Position numbers and translations under genes: made by a program
Shown here: positions 16,248 to 25,529 of the stretch, piece by piece
Numbering within the stretch: position 1 is the first letter of the stretch
Layout: the number at the start of each line of letters is the position of its first letter
The notes under the pieces: generated by a model
Databases searched by the model: none
Told to the model about the DNA's origin: nothing
Seen by the model: the letters and a program-made list of their open reading frames with translations, nothing else
Assembly (NCBI RefSeq): GCF_002591895.1
Contig: NZ_NISX01000001.1
Span: 141,431 to 205,430 of the forward strand
Source: Lacimicrobium alkaliphilum
Lineage (GTDB): Bacteria > Pseudomonadota > Gammaproteobacteria > Enterobacterales > Alteromonadaceae
DNA length: 64,000 nt
Direction of reading: 5' to 3'

Positions 16248-17410
16248 GATGCCGTTATCTGAGCTTGCTGGAAGTCCAGTGCGCCAGTGCTGAGCTCATT
16301 TTCTGAGTGTTGCAAAGAGAGACGAAAGTGATGATGTTGTTTTAGTGCAAGTTTGACCCACACTCTGGCGAGGACTTCATCCAGATAACGTACAGACTGG
16401 GGTTCATCGAATCGGGTCTCGGCAGCACTTACCAGCATCCCCCATTGCCACAGTTCACTGTACTGGTAAGTCAGCTCTAACAACATCCGCCGCATACGAC
16501 TGTCTGTAGCCAGTTCACTGTCACCGGCGATAGAGTCTTGTGACGATTCAATACGAATGCCTGTGTCTTTTCTGGGGCTGTAATGCAGGGCCACTTGCCA
16601 GGCACTGCCATTGTTATCTGCCTGCTGGTCGATAGTGCGTTTGTAGCCACCGGCCAGGGCTCTTATGCGGGTCAGTCCGGAATAATCCCATTCAAAACCG
16701 GCCAGGAGTCTGGTTTTATCACTGTCAGAACGTCTGACTGAGAGATAGTCATCTTGCTGATGCTCTACTTCAAATATCAGGTTGGTGGCGGCTGATAAGC
16801 GAAAAGCTATTTCAGCACTGATCGTGGACTGGTCTAACTCAAATTCAGAGCTGTAGTCATTATCATCAGAGTAGCGGACAGAGCCGCGATGATAATTTAA
16901 CGTTATTCTGCGATTGCTGGCCTCGTGACCATAACTCGCGCCGAGTTGCGCATGGCTGTAATGGCGAGTATCTGTGGCGATAATGTTTTTTCTGAGCCTG
17001 GAAAGTCCACTACCTGGCATGTGATTATTATACTGATAACCTGCCGAGCCATTCAGCTGCCAGTTGCCACTCAGAAATAAACGACCATGGCCCTCGATAC
17101 CAGCCTGTAAAAAGCTGCTATCTTCAAGCACTGCATCCGGTTGTTGCTGCCACTGATTAAATCTGGCGTTATAGTCCAGTTTGAGTTGCAGCGCTCTGTT
17201 CAGATTAACCAATTCGCCATTGGCATCGAGTTGCCAGCCTAATGCAGACGTTTTGTGATCAATCACAGGGTTAATATTGTCTGTGGCTAACAGTGCATTA
17301 CTCATTACCAGCTTTTCACTGTTTTTGTCATATTGTGTGTAGCTTTGTGCCGAGCAAACGAACGGCAGAAGCCATACCGTCGATGCTATTATCAATGATT
17401 TTTGCATCAC
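16229..17410 (-). CDS. Outer-membrane beta-barrel protein of the exopolysaccharide operon
   Basis: 393 residues: signal peptide ending VCSA (about 21), then a series of alternating amphipathic strands rich in Arg, Asp, Gln and aromatic residues, for example RRITLNYHRGSVRYSD and NLIFEVEHQQDDY, and a C-terminal strand ending ITASWQYRF, the terminal Phe being the usual outer-membrane barrel signal. It belongs in type with the barrel proteins found next to short OPX genes and probably forms the outer-membrane exit pore. It lies between the PglF-like and OPX genes and overlaps the latter by 19 bp. No enzymatic motif is seen. Confidence 0.8.
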   Translation of the reverse strand: MMQKSLIIASTVWLLPFVCSAQSYTQYDKNSEKLVMSNALLATDNINPVIDHKTSALGWQLDANGELVNLNRALQLKLDYNARFNQWQQQPDAVLEDSSFLQAGIEGHGRLFLSGNWQLNGSAGYQYNNHMPGSGLSRLRKNIIATDTRHYSHAQLGASYGHEASNRRITLNYHRGSVRYSDDNDYSSEFELDQSTISAEIAFRLSAATNLIFEVEHQQDDYLSVRRSDSDKTRLLAGFEWDYSGLTRIRALAGGYKRTIDQQADNNGSAWQVALHYSPRKDTGIRIESSQDSIAGDSELATDSRMRRMLLELTYQYSELWQWGMLVSAAETRFDEPQSVRYLDEVLARVWVKLALKQHHHFRLSLQHSENELSTGALDFQQAQITASWQYRF

Positions 17411-17428
17411 CTTGCCTTGTTGTTCTTC

Positions 17429-19369
17429 TCAGGTGAACGCCAACTTTGACGTTAAGGGCTTGTTATCGGCATTACCTATAGGGTTCGCCATTGTTTTTTT
17501 GTTAATACCGGAATGTTCTGCTGGCTTATAGGCCAGTGGCGCATTAAGCAGCAACTCAGTTGCTGTTTGCTCATCGTTGTTATGAATCGCTATGCTGAGT
17601 TTATCCAGTAACAGATGAATTTCTGTCAGTGGCAGCCATTGTTCGGCCTCGCTCATGATTCTCGGATGGGGGGTTTTGCCACTGGTCTCGCCGGTCAACA
17701 ATTCTTCGTAGAGTTTTTCACCGGGGCGTAAGCCGGTATATTGAATTTCAATATCACCATCTGGCTTGCATTCACTGCGAATACTGCGACCCATAAGGTG
17801 GGCCATTTTATGGGCCATATCAGCTATTTTTACCGGCTCACCCATATCCAGTACAAAAACTTCTCCTTTTTTGCCCATTGCACCGGCCTGGATAACGAGC
17901 TGTGCCGCTTCCGGAATCGTCATAAAATAACGAACCACTTCAGGGTGGGTAACGGTAAGTGGCCCGCCCGCTGTGATTTGCTGTTTAAACAGCGGAACCA
18001 CGGAGCCGGATGAACCCAATACATTACCAAAGCGTACAATGGCAAAACGGGTATCGCCGGACATTTCCTGCATAGCCTGAACGCAAAGCTCAGCCATACG
18101 TTTGGACGCGCCCATAATATTTGTCGGGCGCACAGCCTTGTCGGTGGAAACAAGGACAAATTTTTCAATACCGCGTTCTGCTGCCAGTCGCGCCATTGTC
18201 GCTGTGCCTATAACGTTGTTCTGAACACCGGCAAGTAAATTATGCTCGACGATAGGAACATGTTTGTAGGCGGCAGCGTGATAAATAGTATTGATCTGGT
18301 ATTGTGACAACAAATGGCGTATCCGCTGTTCATCTTTTACATCACCTAGTAAGGCTTCAATGATCAGGTCAGGAAAGGCACGGGTTAACTCAGCTTCAAC
18401 CTGGTAAAGGTTATACTCAGACAATTCCAGTAAAAGTAGCATTGTGGGTTTTTCCGCAGCAATCTGGCGGCACAATTCACTACCAATAGAGCCGCCGGCA
18501 CCTGTTACCATGACCCGTTTCCCACGAATGTCAGGCCGCATCAGCCGTGGTTTCGGGGGAACCGGATCGCGTCCTAACAGCTCTTCGATGCTGACTTCTC
18601 TGAGTTCGTTGATTTTTTTACGGCCATAGAGCACATCTTTTACATCGGGTACGCTGAGTAACTCTATGGCAAAGGGTTCGAGTTCAGTTAATAACTCACG
18701 GTATCTGTCCGGGCCTGAATCACTCACAGCGAGAAGCATTTTACTGATGCTGTAGCACTCGACCAATTCCGGAATTGTATTTTTGGCGTAGACATCCAGA
18801 CCCAAAATGGTTTTACCCTGATAACAGCTCTTATCATCTATAAAGGCTACCGGCACTATATCGGAGCCCTGGCGCAGCGACAGGGCCAGGGCACGACCTG
18901 TTTCTCCTGCACCGTATATCAGGCATTTTTTTCTTAATCTGAAATTCTGACTCTGTACTGATAGCATAACCAGAATACGCGGACCCAAAATGCCGACACT
19001 GGTCAGCACGAAATAAATAATTGGCATACTGTTAGGTACAAACGCATCCAGTGGCCAACGGGCAAAATACAGATAACAGCTTGCCAGTACATTCACCACT
19101 AACGACATCAGTACACCATGTTGGCTCAGATGTCTGACCATATGCCGATAGTTACCGACGAACACCAGTAACGACAGATGAAAGACCAACACCGTGGCAC
19201 CGAGAGAAATTTCAGGATAACCCAATACATCCGTCTCAATGCCAAGCCGAATCCAGTAACTACCCAAAAAAGCCAGCAGCAGTACAAGAGTATCCCAGCT
19301 CAGTGTGATTATCATTTTAGTGCGGTTGTGTAATGCAAATAATCGGTTCAGAACGAGCAGGTATTTCAT
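17429..19369 (-). CDS. PglF/WbpM/CapD-type membrane UDP-sugar 4,6-dehydratase
   Basis: 646 residues. Four membrane helices (about 20-120) are followed by a CoA-binding-like Rossmann region (KCLIYGAGETGRALALSL) and a C-terminal SDR domain: GAGGSIGSE near 285, LLGDVKDE, YHAAAYKHVP and STDKAVRPTNIMGASKR. Such enzymes turn UDP-GlcNAc into the 4-keto-6-deoxy sugar, the first step to bacillosamine and related amino sugars. The SDR triad Tyr is replaced by Met in the MGASKR motif, as is usual for this long membrane class. It follows the aminotransferase gene with a 4-bp overlap, in line with a joint pathway. The last 30 residues are variable. Confidence 0.88.
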   Translation of the reverse strand: MKYLLVLNRLFALHNRTKMIITLSWDTLVLLLAFLGSYWIRLGIETDVLGYPEISLGATVLVFHLSLLVFVGNYRHMVRHLSQHGVLMSLVVNVLASCYLYFARWPLDAFVPNSMPIIYFVLTSVGILGPRILVMLSVQSQNFRLRKKCLIYGAGETGRALALSLRQGSDIVPVAFIDDKSCYQGKTILGLDVYAKNTIPELVECYSISKMLLAVSDSGPDRYRELLTELEPFAIELLSVPDVKDVLYGRKKINELREVSIEELLGRDPVPPKPRLMRPDIRGKRVMVTGAGGSIGSELCRQIAAEKPTMLLLLELSEYNLYQVEAELTRAFPDLIIEALLGDVKDEQRIRHLLSQYQINTIYHAAAYKHVPIVEHNLLAGVQNNVIGTATMARLAAERGIEKFVLVSTDKAVRPTNIMGASKRMAELCVQAMQEMSGDTRFAIVRFGNVLGSSGSVVPLFKQQITAGGPLTVTHPEVVRYFMTIPEAAQLVIQAGAMGKKGEVFVLDMGEPVKIADMAHKMAHLMGRSIRSECKPDGDIEIQYTGLRPGEKLYEELLTGETSGKTPHPRIMSEAEQWLPLTEIHLLLDKLSIAIHNNDEQTATELLLNAPLAYKPAEHSGINKKTMANPIGNADNKPLTSKLAFT

Positions 19370-20541
19370 AACACCGCCTCACTCATAACCTGTGCGAGTG
19401 ACTCACAACTCTTTTCTATCTCGGCCTGAGTAATACCGGGATGAACCAGAAACATTAAGCTGGTACTACCGAGTTCGCTGGCATACTTCAACGGCTGAGC
19501 CGGGCGCCATGTTGTGTTATCGAATGCTTTTTCCCGATACACCTCAGAGCAACTGCCACTGAAACAAGGCACGCCCATCTCATTGAGGCGGCTGATGATG
19601 CGATCCCTGTTCCAGTCGGGTGCAAGTTTTTCTGGTTCTACAAAGACATAGCACTTATACCAGGCATGCTGGATATGCCTGGGTATCGACGGTACACGTA
19701 ATCCGGGCAGAGACGCGGCCACACTTTGCAGACAATGGGCGTTGTTTTCTCGCTGCTGATGCCAGTCAGGCATGCGCCGAAGCTGAATACGGCCCACAGT
19801 GGACTGAATTTCCGTCATCCGCCAGTTTGTACCGAACGACTCATGTAACCAACGAAAACCCGGGGGATGACTCTTCTCATAAACTGACTGATAAGACTTA
19901 CCATGATCTTTGAACGCCCACGCCTTTTCCCATAACTGTGTATCGTTCGTTGTAAGCATGCCGCCTTCACCGGCCGTGGTCATGATTTTATCCTGACAAA
20001 ATGACCAGGCAGCAATATGGCCAAGGCCACCAACAGGTTTACCTTTATAACTGGCACCATGGGCCTGCGCACAATCCTCAACGACGTACAAATCATGTTG
20101 CCTGGCAAGGACATTTATTTCGTCCATTTCACAAGGCCATCCGGCAAGATGGACGCACAGAATAGCAGCAGTATTTTTTGTAATTAACGGGGCAATGGTT
20201 TGTGCACTGATATTTTGAGAATCAGGACTGATATCGGCGAACACGGGTACCAGGCCGCTAAGCACTATAGAAGAAACCGAGGCAATAAAAGTACGTGAAG
20301 TGACAATCACCTCGCTGCCTCTGGGCAGATTCAGTACACTGAAACAAAGATCTAAAGCAACGGTACCATTTGCCAGGGCTATGGCATGCTCTGTTTTACA
20401 GTAGCGGGCAAATTCCTGTTCGAACTTGCGTGCTTCATTGCCAGTCCAGTAATTGACCCTGTTAGAGTCCAGTACCGACAGTACGGCCTGCTTTTCCTCA
20501 TCGGTATAGCAAGGCCAGGGCGAAAAAGGCCCGTTGAGCAT
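19366..20541 (-). CDS. DegT/DnrJ/EryC1/StrS PLP aminotransferase (PglE-like)
   Basis: 391 residues, sugar aminotransferase of the DegT family. The PLP lysine is Lys185 in SFCQDKIMTTAGEGG; other family marks are ALANGTVALDL (60s), VVEDCAQAHGASYKG and the C-terminal HAWYKCYVFV substrate region. It probably converts the UDP-4-keto-6-deoxy sugar made by the neighbouring dehydratase into a 4-amino sugar, using glutamate as donor. It overlaps the dehydratase gene by 4 bp and precedes it in the operon. The exact sugar (bacillosamine series is favoured because PglC- and PglD-like genes are adjacent) is inference. Confidence 0.88.
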   Translation of the reverse strand: MLNGPFSPWPCYTDEEKQAVLSVLDSNRVNYWTGNEARKFEQEFARYCKTEHAIALANGTVALDLCFSVLNLPRGSEVIVTSRTFIASVSSIVLSGLVPVFADISPDSQNISAQTIAPLITKNTAAILCVHLAGWPCEMDEINVLARQHDLYVVEDCAQAHGASYKGKPVGGLGHIAAWSFCQDKIMTTAGEGGMLTTNDTQLWEKAWAFKDHGKSYQSVYEKSHPPGFRWLHESFGTNWRMTEIQSTVGRIQLRRMPDWHQQRENNAHCLQSVAASLPGLRVPSIPRHIQHAWYKCYVFVEPEKLAPDWNRDRIISRLNEMGVPCFSGSCSEVYREKAFDNTTWRPAQPLKYASELGSTSLMFLVHPGITQAEIEKSCESLAQVMSEAVL

Positions 20542-20619
20542 AGTGGCATCCTCTTTTATTATTGTTGTTATTCTGCTCTGATGATTATGCTTGTAAAAAT
20601 TCGTTAGTCAGTGTTCTTG

Positions 20620-21249
20620 TCACGGCCCTGTAGATTTGATCACGACAGCGGGAACTCCCACAGCAAGGCTGTTAGCGCGAATGTCACTGATGACTGTAGT
20701 GCCGGCTCCGGTCTGAACCCATGAGCCCAGAGTGATGCCCGGAATCACGTTGGTTCCGGCCCCGAGGAAACTTCCTTCTCCAATACTTACATTACCTGCA
20801 ACAACACATCCCGGTGCAACGTGAACAAAATCATTCATCGCACAATCGTGTTCAACTATCGCACCGGTGTTAACAATACAACCATTTCCAATGCGGGTAA
20901 ACGGATTAACGATCGCCCCTGCGCATATCAGGCTGCCAGTTCCCAACTGACTGTGAGAGCTTATCAATGCCTGCGGATGGCACAGACTGGTTATTCGGGC
21001 CCCGGAGTTATTGAGGATATTCTGCCACTGTGAACGTAACCTGTTATTGCCCATGGCGACAAAGAATACCGTATCCGGGTTCTTATATAGTGCAAAATTG
21101 TCTAATAAATCGACAACTTCCCAGGGGTAATCTGTGAGACTTTCGTACTCGTCATCAAGAAACTGGATCGCAGAAAACTGTTGTGTAAGGCTGGCGCATT
21201 CTGCGACTACTTTGCCATGGCCTCCGGCACCGAGAATGATTAATCGCAT
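20620..21249 (-). CDS. PglD/NeuD-family sugar acetyltransferase
   Basis: 209 residues. The N-terminal Rossmann-like part binds the sugar nucleotide (MRLIILGAGGHGKVVAECA), and the C-terminal left-handed beta-helix is built of hexapeptide repeats (GTGSLICAGAIVNPFTRIGN, VSIGEGSFLGAGTNVIPG) and binds acetyl-CoA. A catalytic His is expected in VEHDCAMNDFVHVAPG. PglD N-acetylates UDP-4-amino-sugars. It overlaps the sugar transferase gene by one base and lies 78 bp before the aminotransferase, so both steps are encoded side by side. Confidence 0.87.
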   Translation of the reverse strand: MRLIILGAGGHGKVVAECASLTQQFSAIQFLDDEYESLTDYPWEVVDLLDNFALYKNPDTVFFVAMGNNRLRSQWQNILNNSGARITSLCHPQALISSHSQLGTGSLICAGAIVNPFTRIGNGCIVNTGAIVEHDCAMNDFVHVAPGCVVAGNVSIGEGSFLGAGTNVIPGITLGSWVQTGAGTTVISDIRANSLAVGVPAVVIKSTGP

Positions 21250-21848
21250 TATGTCTCCTTTTTACCTGTGAACTTTTCCATGGTTGCGCGATCTTTATGG
21301 TTAATTCCTTTTCGCTGAATAACTTTAAAAAGGGTAAGAAACAGGATGCGTATATCCATCCACAGGGTATGATTATCCACATACCAGACATCCAGTTTAA
21401 ATTTCTCTTCCCAGCTCAGGGCATTGCGGCCATTGACCTGCGCCCAGCCGGTGATACCCGGCCGAACTTCGTGGCGGCGATACTGGGCAGCCGAATACCG
21501 GGGCAGGTACTCCATCAGCAGTGGCCTGGGTCCGACCAGGCTCATATCGCCTTTGAGCACATTCCACAGTTCGGGTAACTCGTCCAGGCTACTGGCTCTG
21601 AGCAGCCGGCCGAACCGGGTCAGTCTTTTTTCATCGGCCAGCAACTGACCATGTTCATCCTTTTTATCTGTCATGCTGCGAAACTTAATCATATAAAAAG
21701 GTTTGCCGTTCAGACCCGGGCGTTGCTGGGTGAAAAAGACCGGTGAGCCAAGGCGAAGCCGCACCAGCAGCATCAACAGCAACAACAGCGGGCTGAGCAG
21801 AATCAGACCCAGCAGGGCGACGCTGATATCCATTAACCTCTTTATCAT
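21249..21848 (-). CDS. PglC-type initiating phosphoglycosyl transferase
   Basis: 199 residues, a compact single-pass (monotopic) sugar-1-phosphate transferase. N-terminal hydrophobic helix (MDISVALLGLILLSPLLLLLML), then VFFTQQRPGLNGKPF, KFRSMTD, and the catalytic DE within SSLDELPELWNVLKGDMSLVG plus GPRPLL. It moves a phospho-sugar from a UDP-sugar to undecaprenyl phosphate and so starts each repeat unit at the inner membrane. The size matches Campylobacter PglC rather than the long WbaP type. It lies directly before the PglD-like gene (1-bp overlap) and after a glycosyltransferase (4-bp overlap). Confidence 0.9.
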   Translation of the reverse strand: MIKRLMDISVALLGLILLSPLLLLLMLLVRLRLGSPVFFTQQRPGLNGKPFYMIKFRSMTDKKDEHGQLLADEKRLTRFGRLLRASSLDELPELWNVLKGDMSLVGPRPLLMEYLPRYSAAQYRRHEVRPGITGWAQVNGRNALSWEEKFKLDVWYVDNHTLWMDIRILFLTLFKVIQRKGINHKDRATMEKFTGKKET

Positions 21849-23002
21849 GCCTTGTCCCTGCTTTGCTGTTGGAGCACATGGCGGTAAAAATCCAGCACCT
21901 GGACGGCATTATGCTCGATATTCATCAGTTCTGTGACCTGTTTGAGCCCGGCCTCTGCGCGCCTTTGCCTCTCGTCGGTGTGTTGCCAGGCCTGAATGAT
22001 CTTTGCCGCCAGCGCCGGCGGGTCTTTTGGCGGACATAAATAGCCGGTCTGCCCTTCGATAATCAGGTCCGGAAAGCCGCCCACATTACTGGTAACAGTG
22101 GGAACCCCGGCAAACAGCGATTCGACCGCGCCGCCGACATTCTCTGAATGAGAAGGATGCACTGCCAGATCAAACTGCGGATAGAGTTGCGGTACATCGC
22201 TGCGTGTACCGAGGAACACTGCGGCATCACCGACTTTGCCTGCGGCGTAGTCCTGAACCTGTTGGTAATAACCTTGAGCATTTTCCCATGGCCCGCCGAC
22301 AAAGACGCAGCGCGCCTGAGGATATTCTTTTCGCACCAATGCCAGCGCATCGATTAGATCCTCATGGCCCTTGAGTCCCCGGGTTTGCCCCAACAGCCGC
22401 TTCGGTGCGTAAAAATAGGCTACCATGCCGATCAGTAAATCCTCTTCGTGCATCCCCAGTTGCTGTTTGAGCCGAAGTTCGCCCGGTGGTGGTTGGGTAA
22501 ATACCGCCGGGGGCACACCATAGTAAGCAAGACCCGTGCGCTGCGGCTCAATACCGCTTTGAATATAGCGTTGTTGTGTCCATTTGCAGGAGGCCAGCCA
22601 GTTGTCCTGCTTATTACTACTGGCAATTTCGAGATTACGGAATACCTTGTGCTCCAGGTGCAGCGGGCCAGGCACCTGAAAAATTCTGGGAATGGTGGTT
22701 TTTCTTAAAGCAAGGCGCATCAGCAGACTGGCGCTGACGAAATGACTGTGGATCAGATCCGGTACCAGTTCATCCACCAGTTGATGCAGGGCGCGGGCCC
22801 GACTGAGGGTTTGCACTGGGTGGCGAAAACTTAACTCAGGCTGCATGATGTGTACACTGACCCCGAGCTTTTCGTAGCCCTCATTCATTGGCCCTTGTGG
22901 CATGGCTACATGGACCTCGACGCCGTTTTTTACCAGTTCCTTAATCTGATTCAGTGCCCATTTGGCGCCTACTGCGGTTTTTAATAAGTGCAGTACTTTC
23001 AT
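21845..23002 (-). CDS. Glycosyltransferase family 4 protein
   Basis: 385 residues with the GT-B fold. N-terminal domain begins MKVLHLLKTAVGAKWALNQI; the C-terminal donor-binding domain shows ARCVFVGGPW and the EX7E-type element HPSHSENVGGAVESLFAGVPTVTSN written across about residues 285-307, with an N/G-rich start in place of the usual E-G-x-P. It retains GT4-like sugar transfer chemistry, adding one residue to the lipid-linked repeat unit on the cytosolic face. It overlaps its neighbours by 4 bp on both sides. Donor and linkage unknown. Confidence 0.82.
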   Translation of the reverse strand: MKVLHLLKTAVGAKWALNQIKELVKNGVEVHVAMPQGPMNEGYEKLGVSVHIMQPELSFRHPVQTLSRARALHQLVDELVPDLIHSHFVSASLLMRLALRKTTIPRIFQVPGPLHLEHKVFRNLEIASSNKQDNWLASCKWTQQRYIQSGIEPQRTGLAYYGVPPAVFTQPPPGELRLKQQLGMHEEDLLIGMVAYFYAPKRLLGQTRGLKGHEDLIDALALVRKEYPQARCVFVGGPWENAQGYYQQVQDYAAGKVGDAAVFLGTRSDVPQLYPQFDLAVHPSHSENVGGAVESLFAGVPTVTSNVGGFPDLIIEGQTGYLCPPKDPPALAAKIIQAWQHTDERQRRAEAGLKQVTELMNIEHNAVQVLDFYRHVLQQQSRDKA

Positions 23003-24171
23003 CTTTTGTCTCTTGAAAATTGCAGCTTTACCTGTTGGTAAAAGTGCTGGCGAATTCCATCAAGCTTATCCTGCCGGTACTGTCTGGCAGTTTCCAGGTT
23101 AATCTCAGAATCCTCTGTCAGACAAGCCGGATTACTGCATAAATCGGAAATACGCCGGGCCAGAATTTGCGGGTTTCCGGCCGGAGCAAGTCTGTTTTCA
23201 TTGAGCAGTTCGGGAATACCGCCGGCATCGCTGCCGATGGCGGGCATTGCCGTTGCCATGGCTTCAAGCATGACTCTGGGCAAACCCTCGGTTCGTGAGG
23301 GCAGCACAAACACATCGCAATTTTTCATATAGCCCAAGATCTGTTGGTGAGGCTGTTCGCCGGCGAAATGAATCTGTTTGTCTACACCCAGTTCTGATGC
23401 CAGTTGCTGCATGGCGGTAAGTTTTTCGCCGCCACCAACCATGGTCAGGCGGTATTCGGTGCCCTGTTGCCTGAGGATACTCAGGGCCTGAAGCAATACG
23501 TCCTGGCCTTTATAAAGCTGGGCAAAAGAGCCGACAAATAGTAATTCTTTGACCGGCTGGCTGTAATGGCGCGGGGCATCGGCAAACCACTCCGGGGTCA
23601 GGGATATGCTGGAACAAGCCACCTGAGGCGTGTGTGGATGAGCCGGATAGCGTTTCTGCAGATAGGTGCGGGTCACATAACTCACCGCCAGCGCGTTTTT
23701 CGTCATACGGCGTAACTGCCAGGCACTGATGCGACCCAATAGCTTGTCCAGCAGCGGTCCGGTAATACCAGCTGAAAATACGTCGGCAGGATCGCCTACC
23801 ACTTCCAGGGCATACCGGCGCTGTGGCCGGATCAGACGCGCCAGCATGGCCGTTTGTGAAGGTACTCTGAAAATCAGCGCTTCCTGATTTCTCAGTGCTC
23901 TGTACAACGTCTTTACCAGAGCGGGCAGGCTTTTTATTAATCCCTTCAGCCCCAGGTAGTAGGGCAGGGCTGTGATACTGACTCCGGGGCCCGTGACTTT
24001 GTGCCAGTTTTGCTCAGCCTGTTCTGCCTGTTCAACTCTGGCGAGGATGCTGAGTTCGCTGAATTCCTGCAAATAACGCTGCCAGAACGAATTGGTGAAG
24101 GCGCTGCGGGTCCAGACCTGACCATCAGGAGTTTGCAGAAAACGGTATTCACAGCAGACAATAAGTTTCAT
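22999..24171 (-). CDS. Glycosyltransferase family 4 protein
   Basis: 390 residues, GT-B fold. The second domain contains KELLFVGSFAQLYKGQDVLLQA, RLTMVGGGEKL and the donor-binding EX7E element EGLPRVMLEA, a textbook GT4 arrangement of retaining enzymes. It probably adds a sugar to the undecaprenyl-linked repeat unit. It overlaps the polymerase gene upstream by one base and the next glycosyltransferase by 4 bp, so it belongs to the same transcript. Substrate unknown. Confidence 0.84.
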   Translation of the reverse strand: MKLIVCCEYRFLQTPDGQVWTRSAFTNSFWQRYLQEFSELSILARVEQAEQAEQNWHKVTGPGVSITALPYYLGLKGLIKSLPALVKTLYRALRNQEALIFRVPSQTAMLARLIRPQRRYALEVVGDPADVFSAGITGPLLDKLLGRISAWQLRRMTKNALAVSYVTRTYLQKRYPAHPHTPQVACSSISLTPEWFADAPRHYSQPVKELLFVGSFAQLYKGQDVLLQALSILRQQGTEYRLTMVGGGEKLTAMQQLASELGVDKQIHFAGEQPHQQILGYMKNCDVFVLPSRTEGLPRVMLEAMATAMPAIGSDAGGIPELLNENRLAPAGNPQILARRISDLCSNPACLTEDSEINLETARQYRQDKLDGIRQHFYQQVKLQFSRDKR

Positions 24172-25529
24172 CAGTGACGATCACCTTTTCCTGAGGCCAG
24201 AAAAATCACCGCCAGGCTGATAACCACACCAAGTATTACCTGTACCGGAACATGGGTAAAACTGTTACGGATCATAATAAAAACCGGCAGTAATGCGGCG
24301 CCAATAACAATATCCTTGCGTGTTGAGGGCGGTATATTATCCAGTTTACCCATCAGTGCGCCTAAAAGCAGCATGATAAACACGACACCGCCTTTACCAA
24401 AGTTGGCATAGGCTTCGGCCACAGGGGAAAACCCGATAGGCCCGGCCCGCTCTGCCACTACCACGTTCAGTAGCCTCGGGTCACTGGTCGCCGGAACACG
24501 GGCCATACCTGGCACAATAAGGGCAATCTGGCGCTCAAAGGGGGCCCAGTAGCTGCCGCCATAAAGCAGTGTGTCACCTTCTGCCTGCCATTTTATCACT
24601 TCCTGCACCGGGCGCAGGCTGGCACCCATTTCTGCTACCGCATTTAGCGGGTTAAAAGTGGGGATGTCAGTGTAATCGCCGGAGATCCTGGCGTTTTTAA
24701 CTATGGTAGTGACGGTCAGAAAGACCACTAAAAGCAGCATGATAACCGGAACACTGAGGGTCAGATTACGGCGGCCAAACATGGCGCCGGATACCATCAA
24801 TGGAAACATGACTTCGCCGCGCAATCCCAATCTGAATGCGATCAGCGCCCATACGCCAAATAATACAAAGTAAAGGGGGGTAAAGCCTTTGCGATAGGTA
24901 GCGCTGACCATAACCAGGCCAAGACCTATAAAAAAATACAGGTAGGCGTAGATGACCCCCAACAGAGGCACTTTGCTGAGCAGATCAAGATAGGCGCCGT
25001 AAGAGCCCAGTACACCGGTAAAGGAAGCCAGGGCAAAAAAGCCCAGCATGCTGGCAATCAGCAACAAGCCGCCAAAATGATATACGCGCTGGTTAAAACT
25101 GCCGCTGCGGGTTTTATAGTCCGGCAAGCTGGCTCTTGAAGTCAACAGAGTACCCAGGGCAAAGCCCAGGATGGCCAGATTAACCAGTTCAATGGCTAGG
25201 GTGGTTTCGTCACGATAAAACCAGAACCCGATGTGATACAAAATATCTTCATCGGTAATCGCTCCTAAACTGCTGGTGAAGATGAGCCCGGCATGGAATA
25301 TTCCCAGCGACGCAAAGAAAATAAAACTGATGGACCAGATACCCCGGGGCAGAGTATTCGCCAGCACCAGAAGTAAGGAAATCCAGCTCGCACTGGCTAA
25401 CCACTCCAGCTGATCGCGATCCACTTCTACCGCTCTGGACGAAACGGCCAGGTACAGGGTCAGAGCCATCAACAGCAACCAGATGGCCAGGGTCTTACCC
25501 AGTAATTGGTTATTCAGCGTAAACTGCAT
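24171..25529 (-). CDS. O-antigen polymerase-like membrane protein (Wzy)
   Basis: 452 residues from the ATG at 25529 (a GTG at 25565 would add 12 residues and lengthen the overlap with the upstream gene from 20 to 56 bp). About eleven to twelve hydrophobic helices are visible, with a longer periplasmic loop between about 280 and 350. This layout, and the position among flippase and glycosyltransferases, fits a Wzy polymerase that joins lipid-linked repeat units in the periplasm. Wzy proteins share little sequence, so the call rests on topology and context. It is the only such gene in the operon. Confidence 0.72.
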   Translation of the reverse strand: MQFTLNNQLLGKTLAIWLLLMALTLYLAVSSRAVEVDRDQLEWLASASWISLLLVLANTLPRGIWSISFIFFASLGIFHAGLIFTSSLGAITDEDILYHIGFWFYRDETTLAIELVNLAILGFALGTLLTSRASLPDYKTRSGSFNQRVYHFGGLLLIASMLGFFALASFTGVLGSYGAYLDLLSKVPLLGVIYAYLYFFIGLGLVMVSATYRKGFTPLYFVLFGVWALIAFRLGLRGEVMFPLMVSGAMFGRRNLTLSVPVIMLLLVVFLTVTTIVKNARISGDYTDIPTFNPLNAVAEMGASLRPVQEVIKWQAEGDTLLYGGSYWAPFERQIALIVPGMARVPATSDPRLLNVVVAERAGPIGFSPVAEAYANFGKGGVVFIMLLLGALMGKLDNIPPSTRKDIVIGAALLPVFIMIRNSFTHVPVQVILGVVISLAVIFLASGKGDRH

